The notes under the pieces: generated by a model
What the model was told of the DNA's origin: nothing
The model's input: only the letters and a program-made list of their open reading frames with translations
Database searches by the model: none
Assembly (NCBI RefSeq): GCF_902833085.1
Contig: NZ_CADFEB010000009.1
Span: 1-64,000, forward strand
Source of the DNA: Burkholderia ubonensis
GTDB lineage: Bacteria; Pseudomonadota; Gammaproteobacteria; Burkholderiales; Burkholderiaceae
DNA: 64,000 nt
Reading direction: 5' to 3'
In this document: positions 1 to 8,942 of the stretch, piece by piece
Position numbering within the stretch: the stretch's first letter is position 1
How the letters are laid out: each line of letters begins with the position of its first letter
Program-made: the position numbers and the translations under genes

Positions 1-64
1 CGTTTCTGCGAGAAAACCGTCTTTCTCAGCAGCGCTGCGTTGTCAGCAGCAGAGAAACGAGATT

Positions 65-142
65 ATGAACACTGTTTCGCAGTTCGTCAACAACTTTTTT
101 TACTACATCGTTGCGACTGCGGGGTTCATCTTCCTTCGCTGA
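65..142 (+). CDS. possible 25-aa hydrophobic small protein
   Basis: The frame opens with ATG and encodes 25 residues, beginning MNTVSQFVNN and ending in a hydrophobic stretch (FFYYIVATAGFIF) before a C-terminal Leu-Arg. That composition fits a single short membrane segment. The purine-rich GAGAAACGAGATT just upstream could serve as a ribosome binding site. No other gene lies between it and a perfect terminator about 130 bp downstream, so a short transcript carrying this ORF or a regulatory RNA is plausible. I do not recognise a family. It could equally be a chance ORF in a small-RNA gene. Confidence 0.4.
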   Translation: MNTVSQFVNNFFYYIVATAGFIFLR

Positions 143-270
143 CCGGGCGCCCCAACAGGACCTCCAACCAGCTCCGCTTCCCCTTCCGCGCCGCGTTGCC
201 GTCAGCGCGAAAGAGGCGTGATTCTAGGCACGTCTCGCGCCAAGCGCAAGGGGTTTCGTGAAATAAATGT

Positions 271-306
271 AAAAGCCCCCGTGCGCTGCCGCGCACGGGG
301 GCTTTT
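271..306. terminator. perfect 16-bp stem terminator, probably bidirectional
   Basis: AAAAGCCCCCGTGCGC at 271-286 and its exact reverse complement at 291-306 enclose the loop TGCC. The stem is GC-rich and flanked by A on one side and T on the other, so it can stop transcription from both strands: the small ORF upstream on plus and the phosphoesterase gene that ends 50 bp away on minus. Confidence 0.85.
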
Positions 307-357
307 GCGTTGACGCATCCCTATATATAGAAGGAGAACGCGCAGCCGATCAAACGA

Positions 358-3240
358 TCAGTCGTCGTCGCGGCTCGCCACCTTCTGCGTGCGGCCCTTG
401 AGCTTCGGATACGGCTTCGAGCCCATCATGCCCTTCCACAGCACGCGGTTGAACTGATCCGCCGGCACCTCGTCGGCATCGTCGAAGTTGAACTTCGCCG
501 TTACCTTCGCCCAATACGCCGCGTCATGCTTCGGCGTGACGTCCGACCCGGCCGCGTATTGCACGCTCGCGTCCGTTCCCTGGGCCAGTTGCAAGCCGGT
601 GGTCTTCAGCACCGTCGATGCGACGGCCGTGTAGCTCCACGAAGCCGGACCGTGGACATCGAACACGTCGGTCATCGGGCGCTGGTACGCAGTATTCAGG
701 TTCATGTGCTGCGTGCCGAGCACGTCCTCGATCGTGCGCAGCGCGTTGACCTGGCTGTAACGCGTCTTGATCACCGCGCCCTGCTTCACGTACGGCCCGA
801 TGATGTACGCGGGCCCGCGGTGCGAATCCACGTGATCGGGACCGTCCTGCACGTCGTCCTCGGTCACGACGATCAACGTGTCGTTCGCATACGGGCTCTT
901 CGCGACGGCCTCGACGAGCCGGCCGACCGCCAGATCGTTGTCCGCCTGCTGCGTTTCCGGCGTGTTCACGCCGGCGAACGCCGTGCCGAACGCCCCCATG
1001 TGATCGTGGGACAGACGCACCAGCGACAGCGTCGGCAGGTTGCCGCCCGCGACGTACTGGTCGAACTCGTGCTTCCACTCATTGAGACGCCACTGATCCG
1101 GATAGGTCTGGTCGAAGCCGCGGAAGTACACATCGGTCATCGACGCGAGCCTCGGATCGAGCGCGGCGGCCTGGACGACGCCTGCCGCGCGCGGATCCGT
1201 GATCGGATTCGCGGCCGTGCCGATGCTGCCGATGTTGTTCACGAGGAAGCCGTAGTTGCGGACCGTGCCGCCGGCGGCAAGCACCGCGTCGAAGATATAG
1301 CCTCGCTGGCGGCCGAACGGCGCATCGGACGACGCGTGATTGCCGGTGCCGGGCAGCAGGTTTGCCGCGCCGCCCGGAAGGCCGGCGGCGGCATTGCTGT
1401 AGTTCGTGGTGCCGGCCGGGCCCGCCGCCGCATCGCGTTGCTGCACCGTATCCCAGTTGACCGGCACGTTGCGGTTCGAGCCCTCGCTCTCATAGGACAG
1501 GCCGCGGTTGACCGCCGCGTAGTTGATCTGCTGGGTAATCGTCTCGGTGTTGGTGACCCGCCCCTGGAGCGCCCACGACCAGCCGTCCATACTGCCGTCG
1601 CCCGGGTTCATGAAGTTGTCGAGGGTCACGAACTGGCTCGCCAGGCGATGGAAGTTCGGCGTGATGCTCCGGCCGAACTGGGCCAGCCGCGGGTCGCCGT
1701 TGGCGCCGTTGCCGATGTCGCCGAGCACCTGGTCGAACGTGCGGTTTTCCTTGACGACGTAGATCACATGCTTGATGTGCCGGCGCAGGAAACCCATCAC
1801 TTCATTGTCCTGGTCGTTTTCCTCCGGACGATAGAAGTTGTTGCGCGCGGCCTGCTGCGTCAGCTTCGGCAACTCGTTGGCCGCCGGCACCGGCGCGCTC
1901 ACGAGCGACGCGCGCTCGAGCTGGAACTGGTACTCGTTCGACGCGCGCGACGCGGCGGCCTGCGCCGGGGTCGCACCGAACAGATGGTCCGGATTCGGGC
2001 CGGTCGCACTCTTGCCGTTGACCACGTACATCCACGTGCCGTCGGCGCTGAACGTCACGTCATGCGGCTCGAAGGCGGTCGGGATCAGCCCGGTGACGCG
2101 ATATGCGCGCGGGCCGACGAGCGGGATGACGGCGATCTCGTTCGCGCCGGCGTTGGTCGCGTAAAGCGTGCGCCCGTCGCGCGACAGCGTGACCGAGTAG
2201 GTCGCCGCACCGGTGTGCGTCTGGCCATGCGCCAGCACGCCGGCCGGCGCACGCGCGTCGATCCGGGTTACGACCGCATTGCTGTTCGTATCGATCACCG
2301 CGACCTGGTCGGCGTTGTCCTGCGCGACGAACAACATCGATTGCGACGCGTCGAGCGTCATGCCGAGCGCACTGCCGTCCAGCTTGATGCGCTTGATCAG
2401 GCGGCCGTGGGACGGCGACGCGATGTCGATCGCGACGATCTCGCGATCGCGATCCGACGACACGTACGCGACACCGTTGCCCTTTACGACCACCGCGAAC
2501 GGAAAGGTGCCGCCGGCTTCGCCGTTCCGGCCTTCGTTGCCGGAGAAGAACGGACGCAGGTCGTGCTCGTAACGCACGCTGTTGGTCGCGGTATCGATCA
2601 CGCTGATCGAATCGTTGTAATTGTTCGCGACGACGAGCGTCTTGCCGTCGGACGACAGCGCGAGACCGGCCGCGTTCGGCTGGACGCGAATGCCGACGCC
2701 CTTGCCGTTGTGGCCGAGCGCGATCGTGCTCGACAGCGCCCATGCGCCGCCTTGCCGGGCGTAGACGTAAACCGCGTCGTCGCTGCCGCCCGTCGCGTAG
2801 AGCTTGCTGCCGTCGTGCGAGAAGGCCAGGCCGACGAACGCGTTGGTCTGCTGGATCATTTGCTTCAGCGCCGGGCGGGTCTTGTTCGCGCCCGAGACGT
2901 CGTACAGGAAGATGTATTGCGTCGAGTTCGCTGTGTCGACCGTGCCGTCCGTCCGGTACAGCGAATTCTGTCCGGCGGTGATGATCGCCAGCGTCTTGCC
3001 GTCCGGGCTCAGTTGCGAGCGCACCGCTTCGCCCGCGACGAAATGCGGGTAGGCCGGCAGGCCCGGATTCAGAAACTGCTGGACCGCGCCGCGCACGGCC
3101 AGCGGCGTGACGAACTGACCGCTCGGCACGCGGGCGGCATCGGCGGCGCCGAAACCATCGGCGCGAGCCGGTGACGCAAGAAGCACGGCGGACATGACGG
3201 CTCCGAGCCGGAGCACGCGCTTGACGTTGCAGTGTTTCAT
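358..3240 (-). CDS. secreted YncE-like beta-propeller / phosphoesterase-family protein
   Basis: A 960-residue protein with a signal peptide (about residues 1-27, ending ASPARA). The N-terminal half has repeated blades of the YncE/40-residue YVTN type, with phrases such as LVVANNYNDSISVIDTATN and LFVAQDNADQVAVIDTNSN. The C-terminal half carries the phosphoesterase (PF04185) start motif KENRTFDQVLG and a late DSHRGPAYIIGPY segment. Such fusions are annotated as bifunctional YncE/alkaline-phosphatase-family proteins; the actual substrate is unknown, and a periplasmic phosphatase or phospholipase-C-like role is inference. The start at 3240 is chosen because GAGGA lies just upstream and the signal peptide begins there, although the frame stays open further upstream. 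Confidence 0.85.
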   Translation of the reverse strand: MKHCNVKRVLRLGAVMSAVLLASPARADGFGAADAARVPSGQFVTPLAVRGAVQQFLNPGLPAYPHFVAGEAVRSQLSPDGKTLAIITAGQNSLYRTDGTVDTANSTQYIFLYDVSGANKTRPALKQMIQQTNAFVGLAFSHDGSKLYATGGSDDAVYVYARQGGAWALSSTIALGHNGKGVGIRVQPNAAGLALSSDGKTLVVANNYNDSISVIDTATNSVRYEHDLRPFFSGNEGRNGEAGGTFPFAVVVKGNGVAYVSSDRDREIVAIDIASPSHGRLIKRIKLDGSALGMTLDASQSMLFVAQDNADQVAVIDTNSNAVVTRIDARAPAGVLAHGQTHTGAATYSVTLSRDGRTLYATNAGANEIAVIPLVGPRAYRVTGLIPTAFEPHDVTFSADGTWMYVVNGKSATGPNPDHLFGATPAQAAASRASNEYQFQLERASLVSAPVPAANELPKLTQQAARNNFYRPEENDQDNEVMGFLRRHIKHVIYVVKENRTFDQVLGDIGNGANGDPRLAQFGRSITPNFHRLASQFVTLDNFMNPGDGSMDGWSWALQGRVTNTETITQQINYAAVNRGLSYESEGSNRNVPVNWDTVQQRDAAAGPAGTTNYSNAAAGLPGGAANLLPGTGNHASSDAPFGRQRGYIFDAVLAAGGTVRNYGFLVNNIGSIGTAANPITDPRAAGVVQAAALDPRLASMTDVYFRGFDQTYPDQWRLNEWKHEFDQYVAGGNLPTLSLVRLSHDHMGAFGTAFAGVNTPETQQADNDLAVGRLVEAVAKSPYANDTLIVVTEDDVQDGPDHVDSHRGPAYIIGPYVKQGAVIKTRYSQVNALRTIEDVLGTQHMNLNTAYQRPMTDVFDVHGPASWSYTAVASTVLKTTGLQLAQGTDASVQYAAGSDVTPKHDAAYWAKVTAKFNFDDADEVPADQFNRVLWKGMMGSKPYPKLKGRTQKVASRDDD

Positions 3241-3483
3241 AGGATTCCTCATGACATGGGAGAGACGGATATCGTCTGACATGATCGAGGCTTCGTCAGG
3301 CCGTGTCGCGCTGCGTCGAGAGTCCGTGCCAGTCGATCGAATGCCTTGTGCCGGCGATCGTCGGCGCCCCGGCATTACAGCTCCGCCCAATGTCACGCGG
3401 ATGACCGATCCCGTTCCGGACCGGTCAATTACACATGGTTACAGCAAAGACGTTTCCATGACAGCAATGACGCCCACCCGCGG

Positions 3484-4704
3484 TCAGCGCCTATGGATCA
3501 GCATGTCGGACGTGAGCTCGCCGCAGCCGTTTGCGCCCACCATCGCCATGTTCCGATCGATCTCTTCCCGCAGCAGCCGGATGGCGTGCGTCACGCCGGC
3601 CTCACCCGCGACGGCAGCCGCATAATTGAACGGGCGTCCCACGAACACCATGCGCGCGCCCAGCGCCAGTGCCTTGAGCACGTCCGCTCCCCGCCGAAAA
3701 CCGCTGTCGACCATCACCGGATACTCGCGGCCCACGGCTTGCACCACGTCCCGCAGGATTCGCATCGGCGACGTGGCGCCGTCCAGCTGGCGGCCGCCAT
3801 GATTCGACAGAATGATCCCGTCCGCGCCCGCCTCGCGCGCGATGACGGCATCCTCGACACTCAGGATGCCCTTGATGACCAGCTCGCCCTTCCATTGCTG
3901 TCGGATTCGCGTCAGGTGTTCCCAGTTGAGATGGTCGCGAGCGGAGAAGTCCCGCAGCACGTTGGCGGAGAGGATCGGCGCGCCGCGTGTCGCAAAGGAA
4001 TTCTCGAAGTGCGGCATGCCGTGCGTGGCCAACGTCCGTGCGAAGGTGCCCAGCAGCCATCGCGGCCGCGTCAGCCCGTCCCAGCAAAGGCGCAGGCTGG
4101 GGCGCAGCGGAGTCGAGAATCCCGCACGGACGTTGTTTTCGCGGTTGGCCGACACGGGAATGTCCACGGTGATCACCAGCGTCCGGTAGCCGGCGCGCGC
4201 AATGCGCTCGAGCAGCGCGCTGATGCGGGCATGATCGCCCGGAATGTACGCCTGAAACCACGTTCCCGGCGCAGCCTCGGCGACGTCTTCCAACGGAATG
4301 AGCGACGAGCCGCTCATGATCGACACGATCCCGGCCGCCTTCGCCGCGCGCGCCAGCACGATGTCGCCTCGATACGTCGACAGCGCATTGATGCCCATCG
4401 GCGCGATGCCGAAAGGCGACGCAAAACGCTGACCGAACAATTCGACCGTCTGTTGCCGCTGGGAAACGTCACGCAGTACGCGCGTCAGCAACCCGTATTC
4501 ATCGAACACCGCACGATTGTCGTCCAGGGTGCGGTTGTCTTCCGCGGCGCCGCTGACGTAACCGAAGATCGGACGCGGCAAGATTCGCCGCGCCCGGGCC
4601 TCGAAGTCGTGCAGGCTCAGCACGTTCCGCAAGGCACGGGGCGACACGCCGGCGCCGGCCGCAGGTTGGCGCGCTTCCGCGATTCGAGAAGTAACGGTGG
4701 TCAT
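3484..4704 (-). CDS. FMN-dependent alpha-hydroxy-acid dehydrogenase (lactate/mandelate dehydrogenase family)
   Basis: A 406-residue TIM-barrel flavoprotein of the LldD/MdlB/glycolate-oxidase family, which oxidises L-2-hydroxy acids to 2-oxo acids. The FMN-loop APMG sits near residue 101 and the catalytic signature SNHGGRQLDG at 300-309, with His302 as the base and Arg305 binding the carboxylate. Length is usual for the family. ATG 4704 is preferred because it fits the family N-terminus and clears the divergent LysR gene; an in-frame ATG at 4824 would overlap it. The substrate cannot be read from sequence. The nearby KgtP-like permease hints at a dicarboxylic or keto-acid-related substrate. 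Confidence 0.85.
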   Translation of the reverse strand: MTTVTSRIAEARQPAAGAGVSPRALRNVLSLHDFEARARRILPRPIFGYVSGAAEDNRTLDDNRAVFDEYGLLTRVLRDVSQRQQTVELFGQRFASPFGIAPMGINALSTYRGDIVLARAAKAAGIVSIMSGSSLIPLEDVAEAAPGTWFQAYIPGDHARISALLERIARAGYRTLVITVDIPVSANRENNVRAGFSTPLRPSLRLCWDGLTRPRWLLGTFARTLATHGMPHFENSFATRGAPILSANVLRDFSARDHLNWEHLTRIRQQWKGELVIKGILSVEDAVIAREAGADGIILSNHGGRQLDGATSPMRILRDVVQAVGREYPVMVDSGFRRGADVLKALALGARMVFVGRPFNYAAAVAGEAGVTHAIRLLREEIDRNMAMVGANGCGELTSDMLIHRR

Positions 4705-4804
4705 CAATGAGTTTCCGTGAAACGACGCAGCCATTCTAGGTAGCCGCATCATCGAATAAAAGCGATAATATTCAAACGAAATCGTTCTACAAAAGCGAAA
4801 TACT

Positions 4805-5692
4805 TTGGCGACTCCGACATTCAAGCAACTGGATGCCTTTTACTGGGCGGCGACTTCTGCGAATTTCGCAACCGCGGCGCAGCGGCTCAATCTGTCCATC
4901 TCGTCGTTGTCCAAGCGGATCAACGAGCTGGAGCAGGCCACGGGGCGCGTGCTGTTCGACCGCAGCGGCCATCGAGCCGTATTGACGGAGGATGGCGAGA
5001 CGTTGCTGCCCGCCGCGATCCGGGTGCTGGAATCCGTGGCTGCGCTGCAGGATGCGTTCGCGCAAGACAAGGGCCTGACCGGTCGCCTGAGCTTTGGCGT
5101 GGGCGAGCTGTCCGCGTTGACCTGGCTGCCGCGATTCGTGGCCGCCGTCCAGAAACTGCATCCGCAATTGAAGCTGGAGCCGTACGTCGACGTCGGCGCC
5201 GTGCTCGAAGCCAAGGTCGATGCGGGCGAGCTCGACTTCGCGGTGATAGCGGGCCGTTCGTCGCGCGGCAGCATCCTGTCGCAACAGGTAACGGAGGCCC
5301 GGTTCGCGTGGATGGCGTCGGAGCGTCTGGTCGGCAGCGCACGCACGTTGACGCCCGCGTTGCTGGAGCAACACCCGCTCGTCACGTTGCCCGCCGGCGC
5401 CGGCACGACGCACATCCTGGACGAGTGGTTGCTGGCGACCGGCGTCAACCATGCGCGCCGAATCACGTGCAACAACTGGAGCGCCTTGGCGGGCATGATG
5501 CGCGAAGGTGTCGGCATCGGCTTCCTGCCTGCCGATTGGGCCGCCGCGCACACGGACGCGGCGCTGGTGCGACTGGCGAGCAAGCCCGCGTTGTCGCCGC
5601 TGCCCTATGCGTTTCAGTGGCGGCGCGGCGACATGCGCGGCCTGATTCCATCGATGCTGGCGCTGGTGCGGCAGTACGCGGATTTTCGCTAG
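4805..5692 (+). CDS. LysR-family transcriptional regulator
   Basis: A 295-residue LysR protein with an N-terminal winged helix (residues 1-60, including AAQRLNLSISSLSKRINELE) and a periplasmic-binding-like effector domain. The start is a TTG at 4805; no ATG or GTG is available upstream in frame at a sensible distance. It is divergent from the alpha-hydroxy-acid dehydrogenase across a 100-bp AT-rich gap, the classical LysR arrangement, so it probably controls that gene. It converges with the permease gene, whose stop lies 43 bp away. The effector is unknown. Confidence 0.85.
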   Translation: MATPTFKQLDAFYWAATSANFATAAQRLNLSISSLSKRINELEQATGRVLFDRSGHRAVLTEDGETLLPAAIRVLESVAALQDAFAQDKGLTGRLSFGVGELSALTWLPRFVAAVQKLHPQLKLEPYVDVGAVLEAKVDAGELDFAVIAGRSSRGSILSQQVTEARFAWMASERLVGSARTLTPALLEQHPLVTLPAGAGTTHILDEWLLATGVNHARRITCNNWSALAGMMREGVGIGFLPADWAAAHTDAALVRLASKPALSPLPYAFQWRRGDMRGLIPSMLALVRQYADFR

Positions 5693-5734
5693 CCCAACCG
5701 GTGCGTTGCTGCGTCGGTCGCGCGGTCGCGGTGC

Positions 5735-7054
5735 TCAATCCTGATCGATGCAGGAGACTTTCTTCGGATCGGGCATCCACAGATAGCAAAGCAGCGACAC
5801 CAGCACGCATGCGGACACATACCAGAAGAACCAGCTTTCGTGCCCGATGCTCTTGGTCCACAGGGCGATGTACTCGGCCGTGCCGCCGAACAGCGACACC
5901 GTGATGGCATAGGGCAACCCCACGCCCAGTGCCCGGATGCCGACCGGGAACAGTTCGGCCTTGGCCACCGCGCTGACGGACGAATACAGGCTGACGATCA
6001 ACAACGCAGCCAATATCAGCACGAGCGCGCCCCCGATGCTCTGGACCCGGGTCAGCTCGTGGAAGATCGGCACGGTACATACCGTTCCCAGTACGCCGAA
6101 GGCGATCAGCAACGGGCGGCGGCCGATCCTGTCGGACAGACTGCCGAACACCGGCTGCAGCAACACGAACACGATCAGGCTGACCACCGACACCATGGAA
6201 GCGTCGGCCTTGCTCATCCCCGCACTGTTGACCAGAAACTTCTGCATGTACGTCGTGTAGGCGTAGAACGCGACCGTGCCGCCGAGCGTCAGACCGGCGA
6301 CGATCAGGCATTCGCGCTTGTGCTTGAACAATGCCGCCAGGGAAGGCGGCGGGCGCTTGTGCTTGCGGGCCAGTTCGAACGACTCGGTTTCTTCCATGTT
6401 ACGGCGCAGCAGGATCGCCGCGCAGGACGCCAACGCCCCGATGAGGAAGGGGATGCGCCAGCCCCAGCTTTCCAGTTGCTCGGCGCTCAGAAAGAACTGC
6501 TGCAGCACGACGAGCACGGCCATCGCCAGCAACTGACCGAGCGAGAGCGTCGCGAACAGGAAGCTGGAGTAGAAGCCGCGATTCGTCTTGTCGGCCATTT
6601 CGCTCAGGTAGGTGGCCGAGCTGGCGTACTCGCCGCCGAGACTCAACCCCTGCATGAGACGCGCGGCGACCAGCAGAATCGGCGCCGCCAGGCCGATGCT
6701 GTTGTAGCCCGGCGTCAGGCCGATGATCAACGAGCCCGCGCACATCGCCAGCACGGATACGAGCAAGGCGGCCTTGCGCCCCTTGCGATCGGCATACAGG
6801 CCCACCAGCCAGCCGCCGATGGGACGCATGACGAAGCCGACGGCAAAGATGGCCGCGGTATTGAGCAACTGGACCGTCTGGCTTCCGCTCGGGAAGAAGA
6901 CCTTGGCGAAATAAAGCGAAAAGGCCGAATACACGTACCAGTCGTAATACTCGATGAGGTTCCCCACCGAGCCGCTGAAAATGGAGCGAAGGTGCGCGAA
7001 TGTCCCGGTCTGCCGGACGCCGGCGGTAGGTGCGAGGGGGCTGGCTTTGGGCAC
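5735..7054 (-). CDS. MHS-family MFS permease resembling alpha-ketoglutarate permease KgtP
   Basis: A 439-residue, twelve-helix major facilitator of the metabolite:H+ symporter group. Characteristic segments are EYYDWYVYSAFSLYFAK near residue 35, GFVMRPIGGWL with the GxxADRKGRK loop, the MQGLSLGGEY signature, and YTTYMQKFLVNSAGM in the second half. All of these line up well from memory with E. coli KgtP. The start is GTG with GGAGAC eight bases upstream. A role in proton-driven uptake of 2-oxoglutarate or a related acid in the inner membrane is likely; exact substrate uncertain. Confidence 0.85.
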   Translation of the reverse strand: MPKASPLAPTAGVRQTGTFAHLRSIFSGSVGNLIEYYDWYVYSAFSLYFAKVFFPSGSQTVQLLNTAAIFAVGFVMRPIGGWLVGLYADRKGRKAALLVSVLAMCAGSLIIGLTPGYNSIGLAAPILLVAARLMQGLSLGGEYASSATYLSEMADKTNRGFYSSFLFATLSLGQLLAMAVLVVLQQFFLSAEQLESWGWRIPFLIGALASCAAILLRRNMEETESFELARKHKRPPPSLAALFKHKRECLIVAGLTLGGTVAFYAYTTYMQKFLVNSAGMSKADASMVSVVSLIVFVLLQPVFGSLSDRIGRRPLLIAFGVLGTVCTVPIFHELTRVQSIGGALVLILAALLIVSLYSSVSAVAKAELFPVGIRALGVGLPYAITVSLFGGTAEYIALWTKSIGHESWFFWYVSACVLVSLLCYLWMPDPKKVSCIDQD

Positions 7055-7262
7055 GTCAAGTCTCCGTTTCGGTTATTTCAATTGCGTGCACGGATGGCCG
7101 ACGACGGCGCGCAATTGGGTGCCGTGAGAGTAAACGGAGGCACTGAGCCACGAAAAGCGAAAAAAATTGAACGAATTTGTTCGCCAAACCGAAATACCGA
7201 AAGCGGATGACGTGACGGTTGTCTCCGAAGCAGGCAACCGTTTCACCGACATCTCCAAAGCG

Positions 7263-7697
7263 CTACCCTCTGGCGGCAGCCCACAGCTCCGCGAGCGGGT
7301 ACTCGCACACAATGTCGATGGGCTTCAAAAGCCTGTGCCGCGTCGATTTGGGGGGATAGAGCCGCCCCGCAAGCCCGCGATCAATGATTTCCTGCGGATG
7401 CACGACCACGTCGTCTCGCCACGCGCTGAGCACGACATCCGAGTACTCCAGCAGCAGGCACGGCACGCGCGCCAGCCGGTGATCCAACGCGAATATCCGG
7501 CGATGGTGGCCATCCATCACGATCCTGGACGTGCGTTCGACCATGATCGGAACTCGCCACATCCCTTCCCGGAGTATCTCCGCCGCCACCTCTCGTATGC
7601 GATCGGACCGGCATTCCTCGGTCGGCAGCAAAAGCTCCGGCGAGAGTAAAACCAGCTCGGGCTTCGGCGAATCGTTGTCCGCAGGTTGTCGACACAT
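7263..7697 (-). CDS. ParB/sulfiredoxin-fold domain protein
   Basis: A 144-residue protein. The middle contains ILREGMWRVPIMVERTSRIVMDGHHRRIFAL, which matches the ParB N-terminal/sulfiredoxin-like fold, where a GH or GHHR turn binds nucleotide. Small stand-alone proteins of this shape include free-serine kinases (SerK/SbnI), so a small-molecule kinase role is possible but not shown. ATG 7697 is chosen over an upstream in-frame ATG at 7775 because GGAGAGGG lies directly before it. There is no partner parA and no partition-type C-terminal domain, so plasmid segregation is unlikely. Confidence 0.6.
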   Translation of the reverse strand: MCRQPADNDSPKPELVLLSPELLLPTEECRSDRIREVAAEILREGMWRVPIMVERTSRIVMDGHHRRIFALDHRLARVPCLLLEYSDVVLSAWRDDVVVHPQEIIDRGLAGRLYPPKSTRHRLLKPIDIVCEYPLAELWAAARG

Positions 7698-7782
7698 TTC
7701 CCTCTCCGCTGGACGAAATGGTTTGCCGACCGGATCATGTGGTCTTGTTGCACGAGCGATCGCGAGCCGGCTCATTGATGTT

Positions 7783-8085
7783 TTAGTACACCTGCGGAAC
7801 GAGCACTACCGCCGCGCGAACCGCCTCGGGAATCGGGCGCGCAGGCGAATCAAAGACTTCGATTGTTGACGCCCGCGACATGTTGGCCAAACCAAATCCA
7901 CCTTGCCCGCCTCGATGATTCGCTGCTCGTGAAGCCTGCGGTATCCGGACCTGGGTATCGCCGTCGTCAGGGATTTTCATGCACACGACGAGATCGCTTC
8001 GGATCGCCTGCCGGATACTCACGCCACTTTGCGGTGTTAGCATCACGGAAGGAGCGTGTTCGTAAAGCGAAACCTTGACGGACAT
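7783..8085 (-). CDS. possible 100-aa protein of unknown function
   Basis: An open frame of 100 residues upstream of, and on the same strand as, the ParB-fold gene. It starts MSVKVSLYEHAPS and ends with IPEAVRAAVVLVPQVY. The codon use is plausible for the genome, but I see no clear ribosome binding site and recognise no domain. It would be the first gene of a two-gene unit with the ParB-fold protein. It may instead be an untranslated leader. Confidence 0.3.
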   Translation of the reverse strand: MSVKVSLYEHAPSVMLTPQSGVSIRQAIRSDLVVCMKIPDDGDTQVRIPQASRAANHRGGQGGFGLANMSRASTIEVFDSPARPIPEAVRAAVVLVPQVY

Positions 8086-8118
8086 GACTGAAACGAAACA
8101 TGAACGAGCATCGCGCCC

Positions 8119-8877
8119 GTGGAATTCCTTTTCTTTCCGTTGTTCATTCTCGTCGGGCTCATCGCACTTATATTTCCATGGGTTGCCGTGGCAGGCACCC
8201 TCATCTGGCTGTCCTGCTTCGTATTCAACGTATCCACTCCGCAAAACCGGAAACGGCTACGCTTGAAAAGGAAACGTTGGTGGTGGCTGACGGCATGCAT
8301 CCTGCTGATCCTCGATGCAGCATTTGTTCCCAAAATTCGGGAAAGCCACGAAAGGCAGATGAACGACTATCGGATGAAGATTTCATACACCGGAAACGAT
8401 TCGGTCTTAACAAAAACCGACATTGAATACCATGGATTATTGATTCCGGCCGGATCGATAGTGGAGTGCCTTGGATACGACTATGGAACCGTCGATCGCT
8501 TAACGGCCCTCAATCTGACGGAAGAGCTTTGTGCCGCGCGATTTTCTCGCCCGGTAACTGCACAAGGAATCGAGTTCATTGCGCTTGTCCCGGATGGCTA
8601 CAACAGCACCAACCTTCATAACTACGGATATGTAGAGCTCTCCAAAGATCAAACGATAAACGGCCAATCCTGCAAGAAGGGAGACATGGCGCACTACACC
8701 ACACCCGGAGTTTCATTCAGGGAACCTCTCGCCCCGGAAAAGTGGAAATTCGAAGGATGCGGAAACGATGAAAAACCCATCCGGCTGACCGCGGGTCCAC
8801 CGCCACCGAAACCGGGTTTTTGGGATGCTTTTTTCGATGCGCTGCTGCCTCGTCGGAGCGGATTTTACTGCTGCTGA
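8119..8877 (+). CDS. membrane-anchored protein of unknown function
   Basis: A 252-residue protein starting at GTG. Two hydrophobic helices (about residues 3-35 and 55-70) are separated by a basic loop rich in Arg and Lys. An extracytoplasmic-looking region follows, with several cysteines and repeated Gly-Tyr motifs, and the C-terminus is a proline-rich PPPPKPGFWDAF segment ending in Cys-Cys. The base composition is more AT-rich than in neighbouring metabolic genes, suggesting accessory origin. No family recognised. No strong ribosome binding site is visible, so the exact start is uncertain. Confidence 0.6.
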   Translation: MEFLFFPLFILVGLIALIFPWVAVAGTLIWLSCFVFNVSTPQNRKRLRLKRKRWWWLTACILLILDAAFVPKIRESHERQMNDYRMKISYTGNDSVLTKTDIEYHGLLIPAGSIVECLGYDYGTVDRLTALNLTEELCAARFSRPVTAQGIEFIALVPDGYNSTNLHNYGYVELSKDQTINGQSCKKGDMAHYTTPGVSFREPLAPEKWKFEGCGNDEKPIRLTAGPPPPKPGFWDAFFDALLPRRSGFYCC

Positions 8878-8942
8878 AAATTGTTCCGGAGGAAACTTGC
8901 GTAGCGCTACCGCGCAAAATCGAACGGTGTAGCCAGCAGCAT

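Noticed and set aside
526..3174. 882-codon open frame antisense to the phosphoesterase
   Set aside because: Same GC-rich shadow composition; the minus-strand product has a signal peptide and family motifs.
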